A stretch of DNA of 21,235 nucleotides, from assembly GCA_964619485.1 (NCBI GenBank), contig CAZUCI010000057.1, forward strand, positions 1 to 21,235, given 5' to 3'. Positions 6,397 to 14,407 of this stretch are shown here, one piece after another. Source of the DNA: UBA2882 sp964619485. GTDB lineage: Bacteria; Bacillota; Clostridia; Lachnospirales; Lachnospiraceae. The notes beneath the pieces are model-generated. The model made no database searches, was not told where the DNA came from, and saw only the letters and a program-made list of their open reading frames with translations. Both the position numbers and the translations under genes were made by a program. Position 1 is the first letter of the stretch. Each line of letters opens with the position of its first letter.

Positions 6397-7722
6397 ATGA
6401 GAAAGAGTAACAGGCTTACAGAAAAAAGCATAAAAAAACTTTTATCCAGATGTGTTCATTTATGTCTGGCTGTTATTGTGCTCTTTGTTTTTACAGGCTC
6501 CAGTGTTAAGGCTGAGACTATGGTAACGCCGGAGGCGTCGATGGAGGTTACCTCGGATGGCAGTTATCTTTATTTTTCTTATCAGGGAGTCTGGTCCAAT
6601 TACCTTAATACGCAGATTAGTGTTGCAGTAAATGGGGCACCGGCACCGGATGCGCTCGGAAGCATACGCCTCAACAGTGCAAACGAGGGAGAAAGTGGAA
6701 GCTTTCCTGTCTATAACAGCTGGAGTCAGGTCATTGAAGGGGCGCAGGGCAGCGTGACCAATTCAACACCGGCACAGAATTATGGATATGAGACTATGAG
6801 CTGGACCATGCAGGTACCGGTCAGTATTTATGGAGGCACAAATGTTAACACGATGACTTTCCAATGGAATGGAAGTCAAACCAGTGTTTTGGTTCATGAA
6901 TCAGAAGGAAGTGACCAGCCGGAGCAGCCTGAAAATCCAGAAACACCAACGCAGCCAACAGAACCGGAAGTGCCAACGCAGCCGACAGAACCGGAAGTGC
7001 CAACACAGCCGGAGCAGCCGACAGAACCGGAAACGCCAACACAGCCGGAGCAGCCGACAGATCCGGAAACACCAGCACAGCCTGAAAATCCACCAGTAGT
7101 TACAGATTCTCTGGTTATAGATGGCTATTTTGGCGATTGGAATGGATATCCCAGAACGAACATTACATATCTGGGAAATAATACGGAGGCTGTTCACTAT
7201 GGGCAGATTGCTTCTGATGGAGAGAATCTTTATGTTCATTTTAGTATGAATGATCTGTATATGTCGCAGATGCAGCTTCAGCTGTGGAATATGCAGATTA
7301 ACGGTCAGAATCTTGTGATAAATGTTATTCCGGTTAACGGGGACGGTTCCATGGACTGGGGAAATATGTACACCCAGTGGGGAGAGGGAATTCACACAAA
7401 TTTTAAGGCCTATATCGGTTATTACAACGAGTGTGGCAGTCAGGTGGCATTTACTGTTTATGATCCTGCACATACTGATACCGGAAAAGGTGATGAGATC
7501 GAGTTTTCTTTAAATTTGTCTAAATTATCAGAAATCACAGGAATTTCCGAGGAAGCACTTTCCACAGCAACCATTACAATTAAAAATCCCAATATTGGAA
7601 CCGAAGGTGTGACTATTACAGGAACTCCCACGGGGGCATGGCTTGGGGTTCTTATGGCAATGATCATTGCATCGGCAGTGGTCTGGAAGCTTAAGAAGGA
7701 AAAGGGGAAATACCAGGGATGA
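6397..7722 (+). CDS. Secreted surface protein with C-terminal exosortase-type sorting tail; likely XrtG substrate
   Basis: A 441-residue exported protein. A signal peptide spans residues 1-39 (basic start, hydrophobic core, VKA cleavage site). An unassigned beta-rich domain fills about 41-167. A Pro/Glu/Gln/Thr linker covers 172-233, and a CBM9-like domain starting IDGYFGDWNGYP covers about 238-405. The tail has TPTG at 410-413, a hydrophobic segment at about 414-430, then the basic end KLKKEKGK at 431-438. This tripartite tail is the form used by sortase and exosortase targets. There is no LPXTG, and the TPTG-plus-TM pattern fits the Firmicu-CTERM type (TIGR04145) that I recall being linked to XrtG. 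Its stop overlaps the xrtG start by 4 bases (ATGA). The assignment as substrate is inference from tail and position. Confidence 0.8.
   Translation: MRKSNRLTEKSIKKLLSRCVHLCLAVIVLFVFTGSSVKAETMVTPEASMEVTSDGSYLYFSYQGVWSNYLNTQISVAVNGAPAPDALGSIRLNSANEGESGSFPVYNSWSQVIEGAQGSVTNSTPAQNYGYETMSWTMQVPVSIYGGTNVNTMTFQWNGSQTSVLVHESEGSDQPEQPENPETPTQPTEPEVPTQPTEPEVPTQPEQPTEPETPTQPEQPTDPETPAQPENPPVVTDSLVIDGYFGDWNGYPRTNITYLGNNTEAVHYGQIASDGENLYVHFSMNDLYMSQMQLQLWNMQINGQNLVINVIPVNGDGSMDWGNMYTQWGEGIHTNFKAYIGYYNECGSQVAFTVYDPAHTDTGKGDEIEFSLNLSKLSEITGISEEALSTATITIKNPNIGTEGVTITGTPTGAWLGVLMAMIIASAVVWKLKKEKGKYQG
6931..7083 (+). repeat. Imperfect 27-bp tandem repeats encoding a proline-rich linker
   Basis: Five related 27-bp units start at 6931, 6958, 6985, 7021 and 7057. 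They encode variants of TEPE(V/T)PTQP. The last three are separated by 9-bp inserts encoding EQP, making a partial 36-bp period. The units at 6958 and 6985 differ at one base. The repeat probably varies in number between strains and acts as a cell-wall-spanning spacer between the two extracellular domains. Confidence 0.9.
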
Positions 7723-8312
7723 ACTGGCTGATTATTATATCTTTAATTATTTGGATTTATATGCTGACAGTATTTCGAAGAGGTAAGCTGGATTTCTGGT
7801 TTTACATCACGGGTAGTGTCGGCTTTTTTATATTCATGCTGGTGCTGGTAGAGCCGTTTTTGGTGGAACCTATGCAAAAGGCTGTGGCTGCAGCCGCCGG
7901 ATTTTTTGGAAAGATAACCGGCATGTATCAGTCCTTCTTCCAAAAGGGCATTATTTTTATCTCTCATGGAGAAACAAATTTATCTTTGTACATTGATTTT
8001 GAGTGTTCTGGAATTATTGAAACAATGGCATTTCTTGCGCTTTTGTGGTTCTTTCCGGTTTACCGAATCTATGAACGGGTTGTTATCAGTATTCTTGGAG
8101 GGTTCGCAATCTTCGGGTTTAATATTCTGCGTATTTTTGTTATTTGTGCTGCCATTTACTGGGGAGGAATGGATCTCTATTTCTTTGCCCATACCATTCT
8201 TGGCAGAATCGTTTTTTACGCATGCACGGTCACCCTGTATTTTCAGGTGTTTACGCGTGCCCAGATCAGCAGACAAAAGGTAGGAGGATTCCGCTATGAC
8301 AGCAATCAGTGA
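7719..8312 (+). CDS. xrtG: Exosortase family protein XrtG
   Basis: This multi-pass membrane protein of 197 residues belongs to the exosortase/archaeosortase superfamily of proposed transpeptidases that process C-terminal sorting signals. The three superfamily catalytic positions are visible: Cys96 in FECSGIIET, Arg138 in NILRIF, and His158 in FAHTILGR. Hydrophobic segments lie around residues 1-18, 28-47, 100-115, 120-148 and 155-175. It is short relative to Gram-negative EpsH-type exosortases, as expected for the Gram-positive XrtG type (TIGR03110). It overlaps the upstream substrate gene by 4 bases and the downstream glycosyltransferase by 17 bases, so the three form a coupled unit. It is expected to cleave the TPTG-type tail at the membrane; the acceptor is unknown. 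Confidence 0.9.
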   Translation: MNWLIIISLIIWIYMLTVFRRGKLDFWFYITGSVGFFIFMLVLVEPFLVEPMQKAVAAAAGFFGKITGMYQSFFQKGIIFISHGETNLSLYIDFECSGIIETMAFLALLWFFPVYRIYERVVISILGGFAIFGFNILRIFVICAAIYWGGMDLYFFAHTILGRIVFYACTVTLYFQVFTRAQISRQKVGGFRYDSNQ

Positions 8313-9690
8313 TTTCTTTAGAAGCTCGATTGTATTCTGGGCTGCATGGGTAATTATTCCAATTCTTATGGAAATAATTCCTACTATATTTGATTTTTTA
8401 CTTTTGTTAAAAAAACGCATTTTTATAAAAAAGGATAATCAGGAAGGGTTTATGCCGGAAATTACGCTGATTATTCCGGTCTATAATTCTGCAGAGAGTC
8501 TCTATCGATGTATTCAGTCAGTGTACGATTCAGAGTATGCCCACGAACTGATTTACATTTTGCTTGTAAATAACATGAGCACGGATAACAGCTTTGAGGT
8601 GTTTTGCCAGTGCCAGAGAGATTTTCCTGAACTGACAATCAACTGGGTCAATTCAAAGCAGGGCAAATCGAAGGCACTGAATCTGGCGCTTTTTAACAGC
8701 TATGGAAAATACATTATTCATATAGACAGTGACGGGACGCTGCAAAAGCAGGCAATCAGGAGAATGGTTTCCCGTTTTGAGGAGCATCCGGAAATTAAAT
8801 GTATGACAGGGACAATTCTGACCAATCCGGAGATGATTGACGAGACCAAAGGACTTGTAAAACGACTGTTTCGTAAGATTGAGTTTTTTGAATATGCACA
8901 GGCTTTTCTGGCTGGAAGAAACTTTCAGTCAGAGTTTAACAGCATTTTTACCCTTTCCGGTGCATTTTCGGGTTTCCGAAAATCCTCAATATTGAAATCT
9001 CAGCTGTATAATACAGATACGGTCTGTGAGGACACACATGTTACCTTCCAGATTCGTCAGCTCATGAAGGAAAGAATCTCGCTCTGCGATGACGCGGTCT
9101 TTTTTGTGGATCCGATAGAGGATGTGAATCGCTTATATATTCAAAGGCAGCGCTGGCAGCGTGGAGAAATTGAAGTGCTTCATATGTTCAACAGACAGAA
9201 AAAAGAAAATTCGGGCAATTTCTTTAATGACTTTATTATTCGTCTGATTACCTTTGATCACACCTTTGCATTTCCAAGAATGATCTGGTATTTTGCGTTG
9301 ATTTGTCTTGGATTTATCAACTATCCATTTTCCCTGATTATTCAATCTGTTCTGATTATGTATCTGCTGTATGTCCTGGCTACCTTTCTGCTTTATCTCT
9401 GTATTGTTATGTTTTTGAAGGAGTTTAAGGAGCTGAGGAGCTATTACGCCAGAAAATGCTATCTGGTCTTTCTTCTCCCAATCTATAATTTTGTTATTTT
9501 CTGGTTTCGATTCGCAGGAATTATTAATTCCTGTAAAAATGAGGGAACGTGGAAAATGAAAAACTTTACAGAAGAAAGGGATGTGGCAAAGCAGATAGTA
9601 AAAAGGGATTTTGCGGGAGTTATTCATGTGGTTGAAATTATGAAAAAGGAAGTAAACATGAGTCAGGAAGAAATGGAAATCAGAGGATGA
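8296..9690 (+). CDS. XrtG-associated family 2 glycosyltransferase
   Basis: A processive-type GT2 enzyme of 464 residues. An N-terminal TM segment (about 12-38) is followed by the catalytic domain with TLIIPVYN at 57-64, the metal/nucleotide DSDG at 144-147, CEDTH at 244-248 (the general-base region) and QRQRW at 283-287, the QxxRW acceptor motif of synthases such as cellulose, hyaluronan and PNAG synthases. Three or so C-terminal TM segments lie between about 328 and 412. It probably polymerises or adds sugars at the inner membrane face and may extrude the product. I recall a dedicated family (TIGR03111) for GTs beside xrtG. The ATG at 8296 has a strong AGGAGG site and lies within the end of xrtG. 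The sugar is not deducible. Confidence 0.88.
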   Translation: MTAISDFFRSSIVFWAAWVIIPILMEIIPTIFDFLLLLKKRIFIKKDNQEGFMPEITLIIPVYNSAESLYRCIQSVYDSEYAHELIYILLVNNMSTDNSFEVFCQCQRDFPELTINWVNSKQGKSKALNLALFNSYGKYIIHIDSDGTLQKQAIRRMVSRFEEHPEIKCMTGTILTNPEMIDETKGLVKRLFRKIEFFEYAQAFLAGRNFQSEFNSIFTLSGAFSGFRKSSILKSQLYNTDTVCEDTHVTFQIRQLMKERISLCDDAVFFVDPIEDVNRLYIQRQRWQRGEIEVLHMFNRQKKENSGNFFNDFIIRLITFDHTFAFPRMIWYFALICLGFINYPFSLIIQSVLIMYLLYVLATFLLYLCIVMFLKEFKELRSYYARKCYLVFLLPIYNFVIFWFRFAGIINSCKNEGTWKMKNFTEERDVAKQIVKRDFAGVIHVVEIMKKEVNMSQEEMEIRG

Positions 9691-9692
9691 TT

Positions 9693-10769
9693 ATGAAAGA
9701 AAAAAAGAGTGGTTTCAGGGGAAAAAACGGAGTGATTTATGTTATATCGGGAGTGATTCTGATTCTGATATTGGCAGTCATGGGATACAGCTATTTGTTT
9801 ATGGCTCAGGAGAGGGCCTATTTGAGGCAGTATGAGGTTGTGCAGCAGGAGGAAACTGATTACCTGAGGCAGCTGATTGAGAGCAGTTCCAATTCCGATG
9901 AAATGATTTCGCGAATGAAGGATTGCTTTGAGGTGTCCGGCAGCAGATGGGATTATTTGATTGAAGATGATAAAGTTATTTTTGCACAAAATGATACAAC
10001 GACAGCAGGCCTTGGACAGGAGAGTGCTCATGCTGGATTTGATAAATATCTTGGAACCATGAAATTGATCCGCACGGAGAGCTCCTTTGAAAATCAGGGG
10101 CAGACATATATCATTGGAATTGTGACAAATAAGGATTATGCGCTGGATCGGGTGTCGATACCAAAATACAGAGTCTATTTTGTTTTATTCACCTTCGTGC
10201 TGGCACTTTTGTTCTCCATGGGGCTGGTGTATTATGCGGGTTCGCTGGATAAGTGCAATCAAAAAATAGAACAGATCAGAGAAGAACTGATTAAGAGAAA
10301 TGACCTGTTTGCAGAATATGAAGCGGATTCAAACAGGAAGCAGGAAATGGAAGAATCGTTAAATAAACCGGTTCAGGAGATTGGTTACTATGACTGGGGA
10401 TTTTTAAAAACGCTGTTGGAAAAATCCAATCAAAAACAGCTTTTTCCCATTTCATTTTTGTATATTCAGATTGTAATGGAAGCCCGTTATTATACAAAGG
10501 ATGAGTTGATGAGTGTAATGGATTATGTAAAGGATGCACTTAATGGGGCTCAGGTAATTGCAGAAATCAGCAAAGGAAAATTTGCTGCAGTGCTGTATAA
10601 AACCAGTCTGGAGGAGGCACAGCAGCTGACGGAAAATCTGTATGCCGGATGGGGAGAAAAAGGAGAAAACCTGCCACTGCTCATTAAGCCTGCCTTTGTT
10701 TCAGAGGGTGACAGTCCAATGGAAACCTTTCTGAAGCATTTACCTGAATCATTTCAGCAGTTGAAATAA
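9693..10769 (+). CDS. Two-TM membrane protein with degenerate GGDEF-like cytoplasmic domain
   Basis: A 358-residue protein with the layout of a membrane sensor. Residue numbers here count from an ATG at 9687, two codons upstream. TM1 is at about 15-38, an extracytoplasmic domain at 39-160, TM2 at 162-184 and a charged coiled-coil-like stretch at 186-230. The C-terminal domain (235-355) resembles a GGDEF fold: the segment SKGKFAAVLYKTSLEEAQQL aligns with the GGDEFAVLL-TSLEEA region of diguanylate cyclases. The signature itself has become SKGKF (295-299), so cyclase activity is not expected. It may bind a nucleotide or act as a scaffold. The start at 9693 is preferred because AGAGG at 9682-9686 lies 6 bases upstream, while the ATG at 9687 abuts that site. 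It follows the glycosyltransferase directly. Confidence 0.65.
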   Translation: MKEKKSGFRGKNGVIYVISGVILILILAVMGYSYLFMAQERAYLRQYEVVQQEETDYLRQLIESSSNSDEMISRMKDCFEVSGSRWDYLIEDDKVIFAQNDTTTAGLGQESAHAGFDKYLGTMKLIRTESSFENQGQTYIIGIVTNKDYALDRVSIPKYRVYFVLFTFVLALLFSMGLVYYAGSLDKCNQKIEQIREELIKRNDLFAEYEADSNRKQEMEESLNKPVQEIGYYDWGFLKTLLEKSNQKQLFPISFLYIQIVMEARYYTKDELMSVMDYVKDALNGAQVIAEISKGKFAAVLYKTSLEEAQQLTENLYAGWGEKGENLPLLIKPAFVSEGDSPMETFLKHLPESFQQLK

Positions 10770-10814
10770 AAAACTGAAAAACATGCTAAAAGTCAAAAAA
10801 CCGGAGTGTAAAAA

Positions 10815-11528
10815 ATGTCAGTGAGTGTAGTAATGTTAGCCTATGATGAGGCAGAAAATCTTAAGGTTTTACTGCCAAAGGTGCATAAATATATGAGAGA
10901 GATAGAAGAAGACTATGAAATCATTGTTATTGATTCAGAAAAGTCCAGAGATGCAACCAGAGAAGTGTGTATGGAAAATAATGCATCCTACTATCAGCAG
11001 GAAAAACCCTGTTATGGGGGTGCTTTTGAAACCGGGATCAGGTATGCGTCTATGGATAAGCTTTTGATTCTGGATTCCGACGGCTCACATGATCCGAAGG
11101 ATATTCCGGCAATTTATCATCTTTACATGCAGGGATATGATATGGTGATTGGTTCAAGATATACCAGGGGTGGAAGAAACATGGATGCGAGGGCGTCGCT
11201 GTGGATGTCAAAGCTTTTGAACGGAGTGATGCGTATCTGTGTGGGTGTAAAGGCAAAGGATATTTCCACCAGCTATCGGATGTATCATACAGCTCAGCTG
11301 AAGCAGGTGAAGCTGACACGGAAAAATTATGATGTGTTGCAGGAAGTGATACTGCATTTGAAAATTAATAAAAAGAAGCAGGGTGGGAAATTTCTGATTG
11401 GTGAAACCCCCATTGTTTTTCACAAAAGATTATTCGGAACATCCAAAAGACAATTGATTCGGTTTATTTTGGGATATATGAAATCTGCGGTGCTTTTATT
11501 AGGTGAGAGGTTGAAATATGAGGTATAA
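10815..11528 (+). CDS. Dolichyl-phosphate-mannose-synthase-like family 2 glycosyltransferase
   Basis: A 237-residue soluble or membrane-associated GT2 enzyme of the DPM1 type. It would transfer a sugar from a nucleotide donor to polyprenyl phosphate on the cytoplasmic face. Motifs are AYDEAENL at 9-16, YEIIVIDSEKSRD at about 34-46, and the DSDG metal site at 87-90. The later SRYTRGG and STSYRMY blocks are typical of polyprenol-phosphate sugar synthases. It lacks the C-terminal TM pair of GtrB-like enzymes. It starts 45 bases after the previous gene behind a GGAG site and overlaps the next gene by 11 bases. A lipid-linked sugar made here would suit the GT-C-like membrane protein encoded two genes downstream. 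Confidence 0.87.
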   Translation: MSVSVVMLAYDEAENLKVLLPKVHKYMREIEEDYEIIVIDSEKSRDATREVCMENNASYYQQEKPCYGGAFETGIRYASMDKLLILDSDGSHDPKDIPAIYHLYMQGYDMVIGSRYTRGGRNMDARASLWMSKLLNGVMRICVGVKAKDISTSYRMYHTAQLKQVKLTRKNYDVLQEVILHLKINKKKQGGKFLIGETPIVFHKRLFGTSKRQLIRFILGYMKSAVLLLGERLKYEV

Positions 11529-11979
11529 ACAGTACAAATTCAAATTTTACTTGAATGCGCGTCATGCTATTTATATGGATGGAAAGCTGGGGCAAAGTCA
11601 TCCCCATACATGGGAAATCGTTTTAAATGTATTGAAGGGAAGCAATCAGTTTGTCCAGTTTCATACACTGGAGGAAAAGGTTGAACAGTTCATGGAACGA
11701 TATCAGGATCAGTATCTGAATGAGGTGGAGCCTTTCGACAGACTGAATCCAACACTGGAAAACTGCTGTGAGTATTTTAAGGAGCAGCTGGTAGAGATTT
11801 TGAACAAAGAGGGATGGATCTTTTTGATGATGGAGATGAGTGAAACACCCTCCAGGTCCTATGTAATCAGTCTTATTGATGAGGGTGAAACTGAGGAAAT
11901 GCAGACAATAAATTCCCTTACAGATTTGCTTTTAGAGGAGATTAAGAGTTTTGGAAATGAAGACGAAGGTAATTCATAA
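11518..11979 (+). CDS. PTPS/QueD-like protein of the XrtG locus (second copy)
   Basis: A 153-residue paralogue of the protein encoded at 5939. It shares YLNA(E/R)H, the HPHT(F/W) motif, a QYLN block in mid-sequence and a SE(N/T)P segment near the C-terminus. Zinc-type histidines are His16, His28 and His30. As in the first copy, the cysteine expected just before the HxH motif is absent (the segment is MDGKLGQS). It overlaps the upstream glycosyltransferase by 11 bases and the downstream GT-C-like gene by about 23 bases, so it is translated with both. A direct partnership with the adjacent membrane protein is plausible, because related membrane proteins are named after PTPS neighbours or fusions (PF10131). 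The biochemical role is unknown. Confidence 0.75.
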   Translation: MRYKQYKFKFYLNARHAIYMDGKLGQSHPHTWEIVLNVLKGSNQFVQFHTLEEKVEQFMERYQDQYLNEVEPFDRLNPTLENCCEYFKEQLVEILNKEGWIFLMMEMSETPSRSYVISLIDEGETEEMQTINSLTDLLLEEIKSFGNEDEGNS

Positions 11980-14404
11980 AAACCTCATATTGTTAGGTAG
12001 CATTCTGCTTCTTTTTGCAGCGGCAGCGGCCTATGTTGTTTTCCTGAATTTCAGCAGACTGACTCCGTCAGGGAATGATATCTGGGGGCATTTATATAAG
12101 GTGCAGGTTCTGTATGACAACCTGAGAGAGGGCAATTTCTATCCCCTGTTTGGTCAGACCTGGTACAATGGAAGCCAGCTCTACCGCTATTGGGCACCGG
12201 TTACCTATTATCTGATGGCTTTACTGACGGGCATTTGCCGGGGCAATCTGATGCAGGCCTACCGCCTGCTGGCCGGAGTATCCATTTTTCTGGGAGGAAT
12301 TCCGTGGATTATTCTGGGAAGAAAACAGCGAAGGTATGGATTGGGACTGGCAATGGCGTTGCTGTGGTTCTTTTTGCCGGAGAGCTGCAGAGTCTTTTTT
12401 TGTGAGGGAAATCTTCCCCGTATTGGGACGGCTATGATTATCCCCTATGTCATTCTGGCAGTTTGGAGTTATATCAGGGAAGGAAAAAAGCGATATCTGG
12501 CGGCGATTGCATTTTCCACAATGCTCCTCAGTCTTACCCATGTGATGATTACAGCAATGATGGGAGTTTCCAGCTTTTTGTTCCTTTTATTTGACAGTAT
12601 AAAAAATAAAAATTATATGAGAAATTTCTGGACACTGTGCAGTATGGTCCTGGGTATTATGTGTGCAGGGCTCTGGCTGGTTCCGGCTCTGTCCGGTGGA
12701 ATGATTTCCATGGAATCAGATGCCAGTGCCAATGTTATGGCGATGATGATGTCCTCACTGAGCGTTTCTCTCAATCCCTTTAACCGCATCAATGGGATTA
12801 CAGATACCTTCTATTTTGGTATTTCTATCGTAGTTTTGTCCCTTTTGGGAATCCTGTTATCCCAGGGAAGAAAAAAATCAGGCTATTTTCTTGCTTTGCT
12901 TATCTTACTGTGTACGGCTCCCGAGATGCTGCCGTTTTTGAAAAAACTCCCAATGAATCAGCTGTTTTGGATGATGAGGTTTGCAACAATTGTCTATGGA
13001 TATTTTTTCCTTTCCCTGATAGAATGGAGAAGCTTGAGGAAGAAATATGAAGTTATTTTTATGATTATCCTGATCATTGACTGTATACCATCTCTGGCAC
13101 TGGGACGATACCGTACGGAGGCGTCGGAAATAGCTGTGGAAAATACGGAAGCTCTCAGAAACCAGACAACACAGAGAGCGGCTCTTTTAGATTTGAGTAC
13201 ACTTGGCTCCTATCCCTCCTACGGACTTTGTATTGACCAGGGGGTCGATTATACCTATGGCTGGGCCTGGCAGGGAGCCACAACCTCTCACAATATCGTG
13301 ATGCTGAATACGGCACTGGAGGAAGAGGCTTATGTGTATTTGTTTGATCGGGCGCTGGAGCTTGGAAATGACGCAGTCAGCGTTGTGAAGGATCATATTG
13401 GTGATAAGGGCGGAAGCAGTGAAATGCTGTTTGCTGCCGCAGAGGAAAGCGGTTACCGGCTGGTGGATGAAACGGGACTCGCATATGTTTTCAAAAAGAG
13501 TACACCGGACCAGTTTGGTGTGGTTACCAGATATGAGGGGCTTGCTATTGGAAAATATGCTGATAATATGACCCTGTATTATCCAAAGTTTACAGTTGGT
13601 GCATCCAGATATGTGGATGATTATTCTGTTGAGAAGCTTTGTGAATACAAAAGTCTGTTCTTAAGTGGATTTTTGTATCATGACAGAAAAGCAGCCGAAG
13701 AGCTCCTTGAGAAAGCAGCTGATCAGGGCGTCAGGGTTATTGTTGATATGACGCATGTACCTTCGGACGCCACAACAAAGCAGCAGCAGTTTCTGAATGC
13801 AGCTTCCAGCAGTGTAACCTTTACGGAACGTTTCCCTTTATTGAATTTTGGGGGAGAAACCCTGATTTCAAGTGATTTTTCAGAAGAAAATAAAGATTGG
13901 AATACAGGCTATTTGTCTGGAAATATGAAAATTCTCGGTACCGCAGAGTATGAGGACGAGGAGCTGGTGTTTGCAGGGGCAGATGAAGAGCATGACAACA
14001 TCATCTATTTGGGATTTAATTTGATGTATCAGGCAGTGGAACAAAGAGATGCCTCTCTTTTGAAAATTTTGGACCAGATGATAAATATCCCATCAGAACA
14101 GGTGCCTGTCAGAACACTGGTTCCAATTCAAATTCACTATCAGACAAGAGGTATGGAGATAGAAGCAGAGGGCAGCTATACGGATACGGTAATCAATACA
14201 ACCCTTGCACAGCAGGATATTTTTGATTCCGACAGAGCGATTTGCTTTGAGAATAATCTCACACTTGTCTCTTCCGGAAAAACGGTCATTACCTATCATT
14301 ATCCCCTGTTTGGTGTCGGACTTATGGTTTCCGGAATGGGAATTGTTTTTCTGGGTATTCTTTTAGTAGTTGTATATCGATGGGAAAAAGCGGGAAAGGA
14401 GTAA
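11957..14404 (+). CDS. Large GT-C-like integral membrane protein, PTPS-related (PF10131-type)
   Basis: An 815-residue protein with roughly ten or more TM segments in the N-terminal half. A long extracytoplasmic region of about 350 residues follows, with one final TM near the C-terminus and the basic end RWEKAGKE. After TM1 comes the conserved loop NDIWGHLYKVQVL (Asp41), then GNFYPLF and RYWAPVTYY. This pattern resembles GT-C glycosyltransferases that use lipid-linked sugars at an acidic residue in the first outer loop, and the PF10131 family. It is the likely user of the product of the DPM-like enzyme, modifying a surface protein or glycan. A TTG at 11951 with GAGGAG 10 bases upstream is an alternative start; I chose the in-frame ATG at 11957. 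The enzymatic activity is inferred. Confidence 0.75.
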   Translation: MKTKVIHKNLILLGSILLLFAAAAAYVVFLNFSRLTPSGNDIWGHLYKVQVLYDNLREGNFYPLFGQTWYNGSQLYRYWAPVTYYLMALLTGICRGNLMQAYRLLAGVSIFLGGIPWIILGRKQRRYGLGLAMALLWFFLPESCRVFFCEGNLPRIGTAMIIPYVILAVWSYIREGKKRYLAAIAFSTMLLSLTHVMITAMMGVSSFLFLLFDSIKNKNYMRNFWTLCSMVLGIMCAGLWLVPALSGGMISMESDASANVMAMMMSSLSVSLNPFNRINGITDTFYFGISIVVLSLLGILLSQGRKKSGYFLALLILLCTAPEMLPFLKKLPMNQLFWMMRFATIVYGYFFLSLIEWRSLRKKYEVIFMIILIIDCIPSLALGRYRTEASEIAVENTEALRNQTTQRAALLDLSTLGSYPSYGLCIDQGVDYTYGWAWQGATTSHNIVMLNTALEEEAYVYLFDRALELGNDAVSVVKDHIGDKGGSSEMLFAAAEESGYRLVDETGLAYVFKKSTPDQFGVVTRYEGLAIGKYADNMTLYYPKFTVGASRYVDDYSVEKLCEYKSLFLSGFLYHDRKAAEELLEKAADQGVRVIVDMTHVPSDATTKQQQFLNAASSSVTFTERFPLLNFGGETLISSDFSEENKDWNTGYLSGNMKILGTAEYEDEELVFAGADEEHDNIIYLGFNLMYQAVEQRDASLLKILDQMINIPSEQVPVRTLVPIQIHYQTRGMEIEAEGSYTDTVINTTLAQQDIFDSDRAICFENNLTLVSSGKTVITYHYPLFGVGLMVSGMGIVFLGILLVVVYRWEKAGKE

Positions 14405-14407
14405 GCG

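Noticed and set aside
6931..7083. CRISPR-like periodic repeats
   Set aside because: The repeats are contiguous, in-frame coding units with no unique spacers.
6845..7473. Long antisense and shifted reading frames over the proline-rich linker
   Set aside because: They are low-complexity products of the 27-bp repeat and have no binding sites or homologous features. The sense frame has a signal peptide, domains and a sorting tail.
5939..11979. Queuosine or tetrahydropterin biosynthesis from the two PTPS-like genes
   Set aside because: The catalytic Cys is absent in both, no queC, queE, queF or folE neighbour exists, and both sit in a glycan/exosortase operon.
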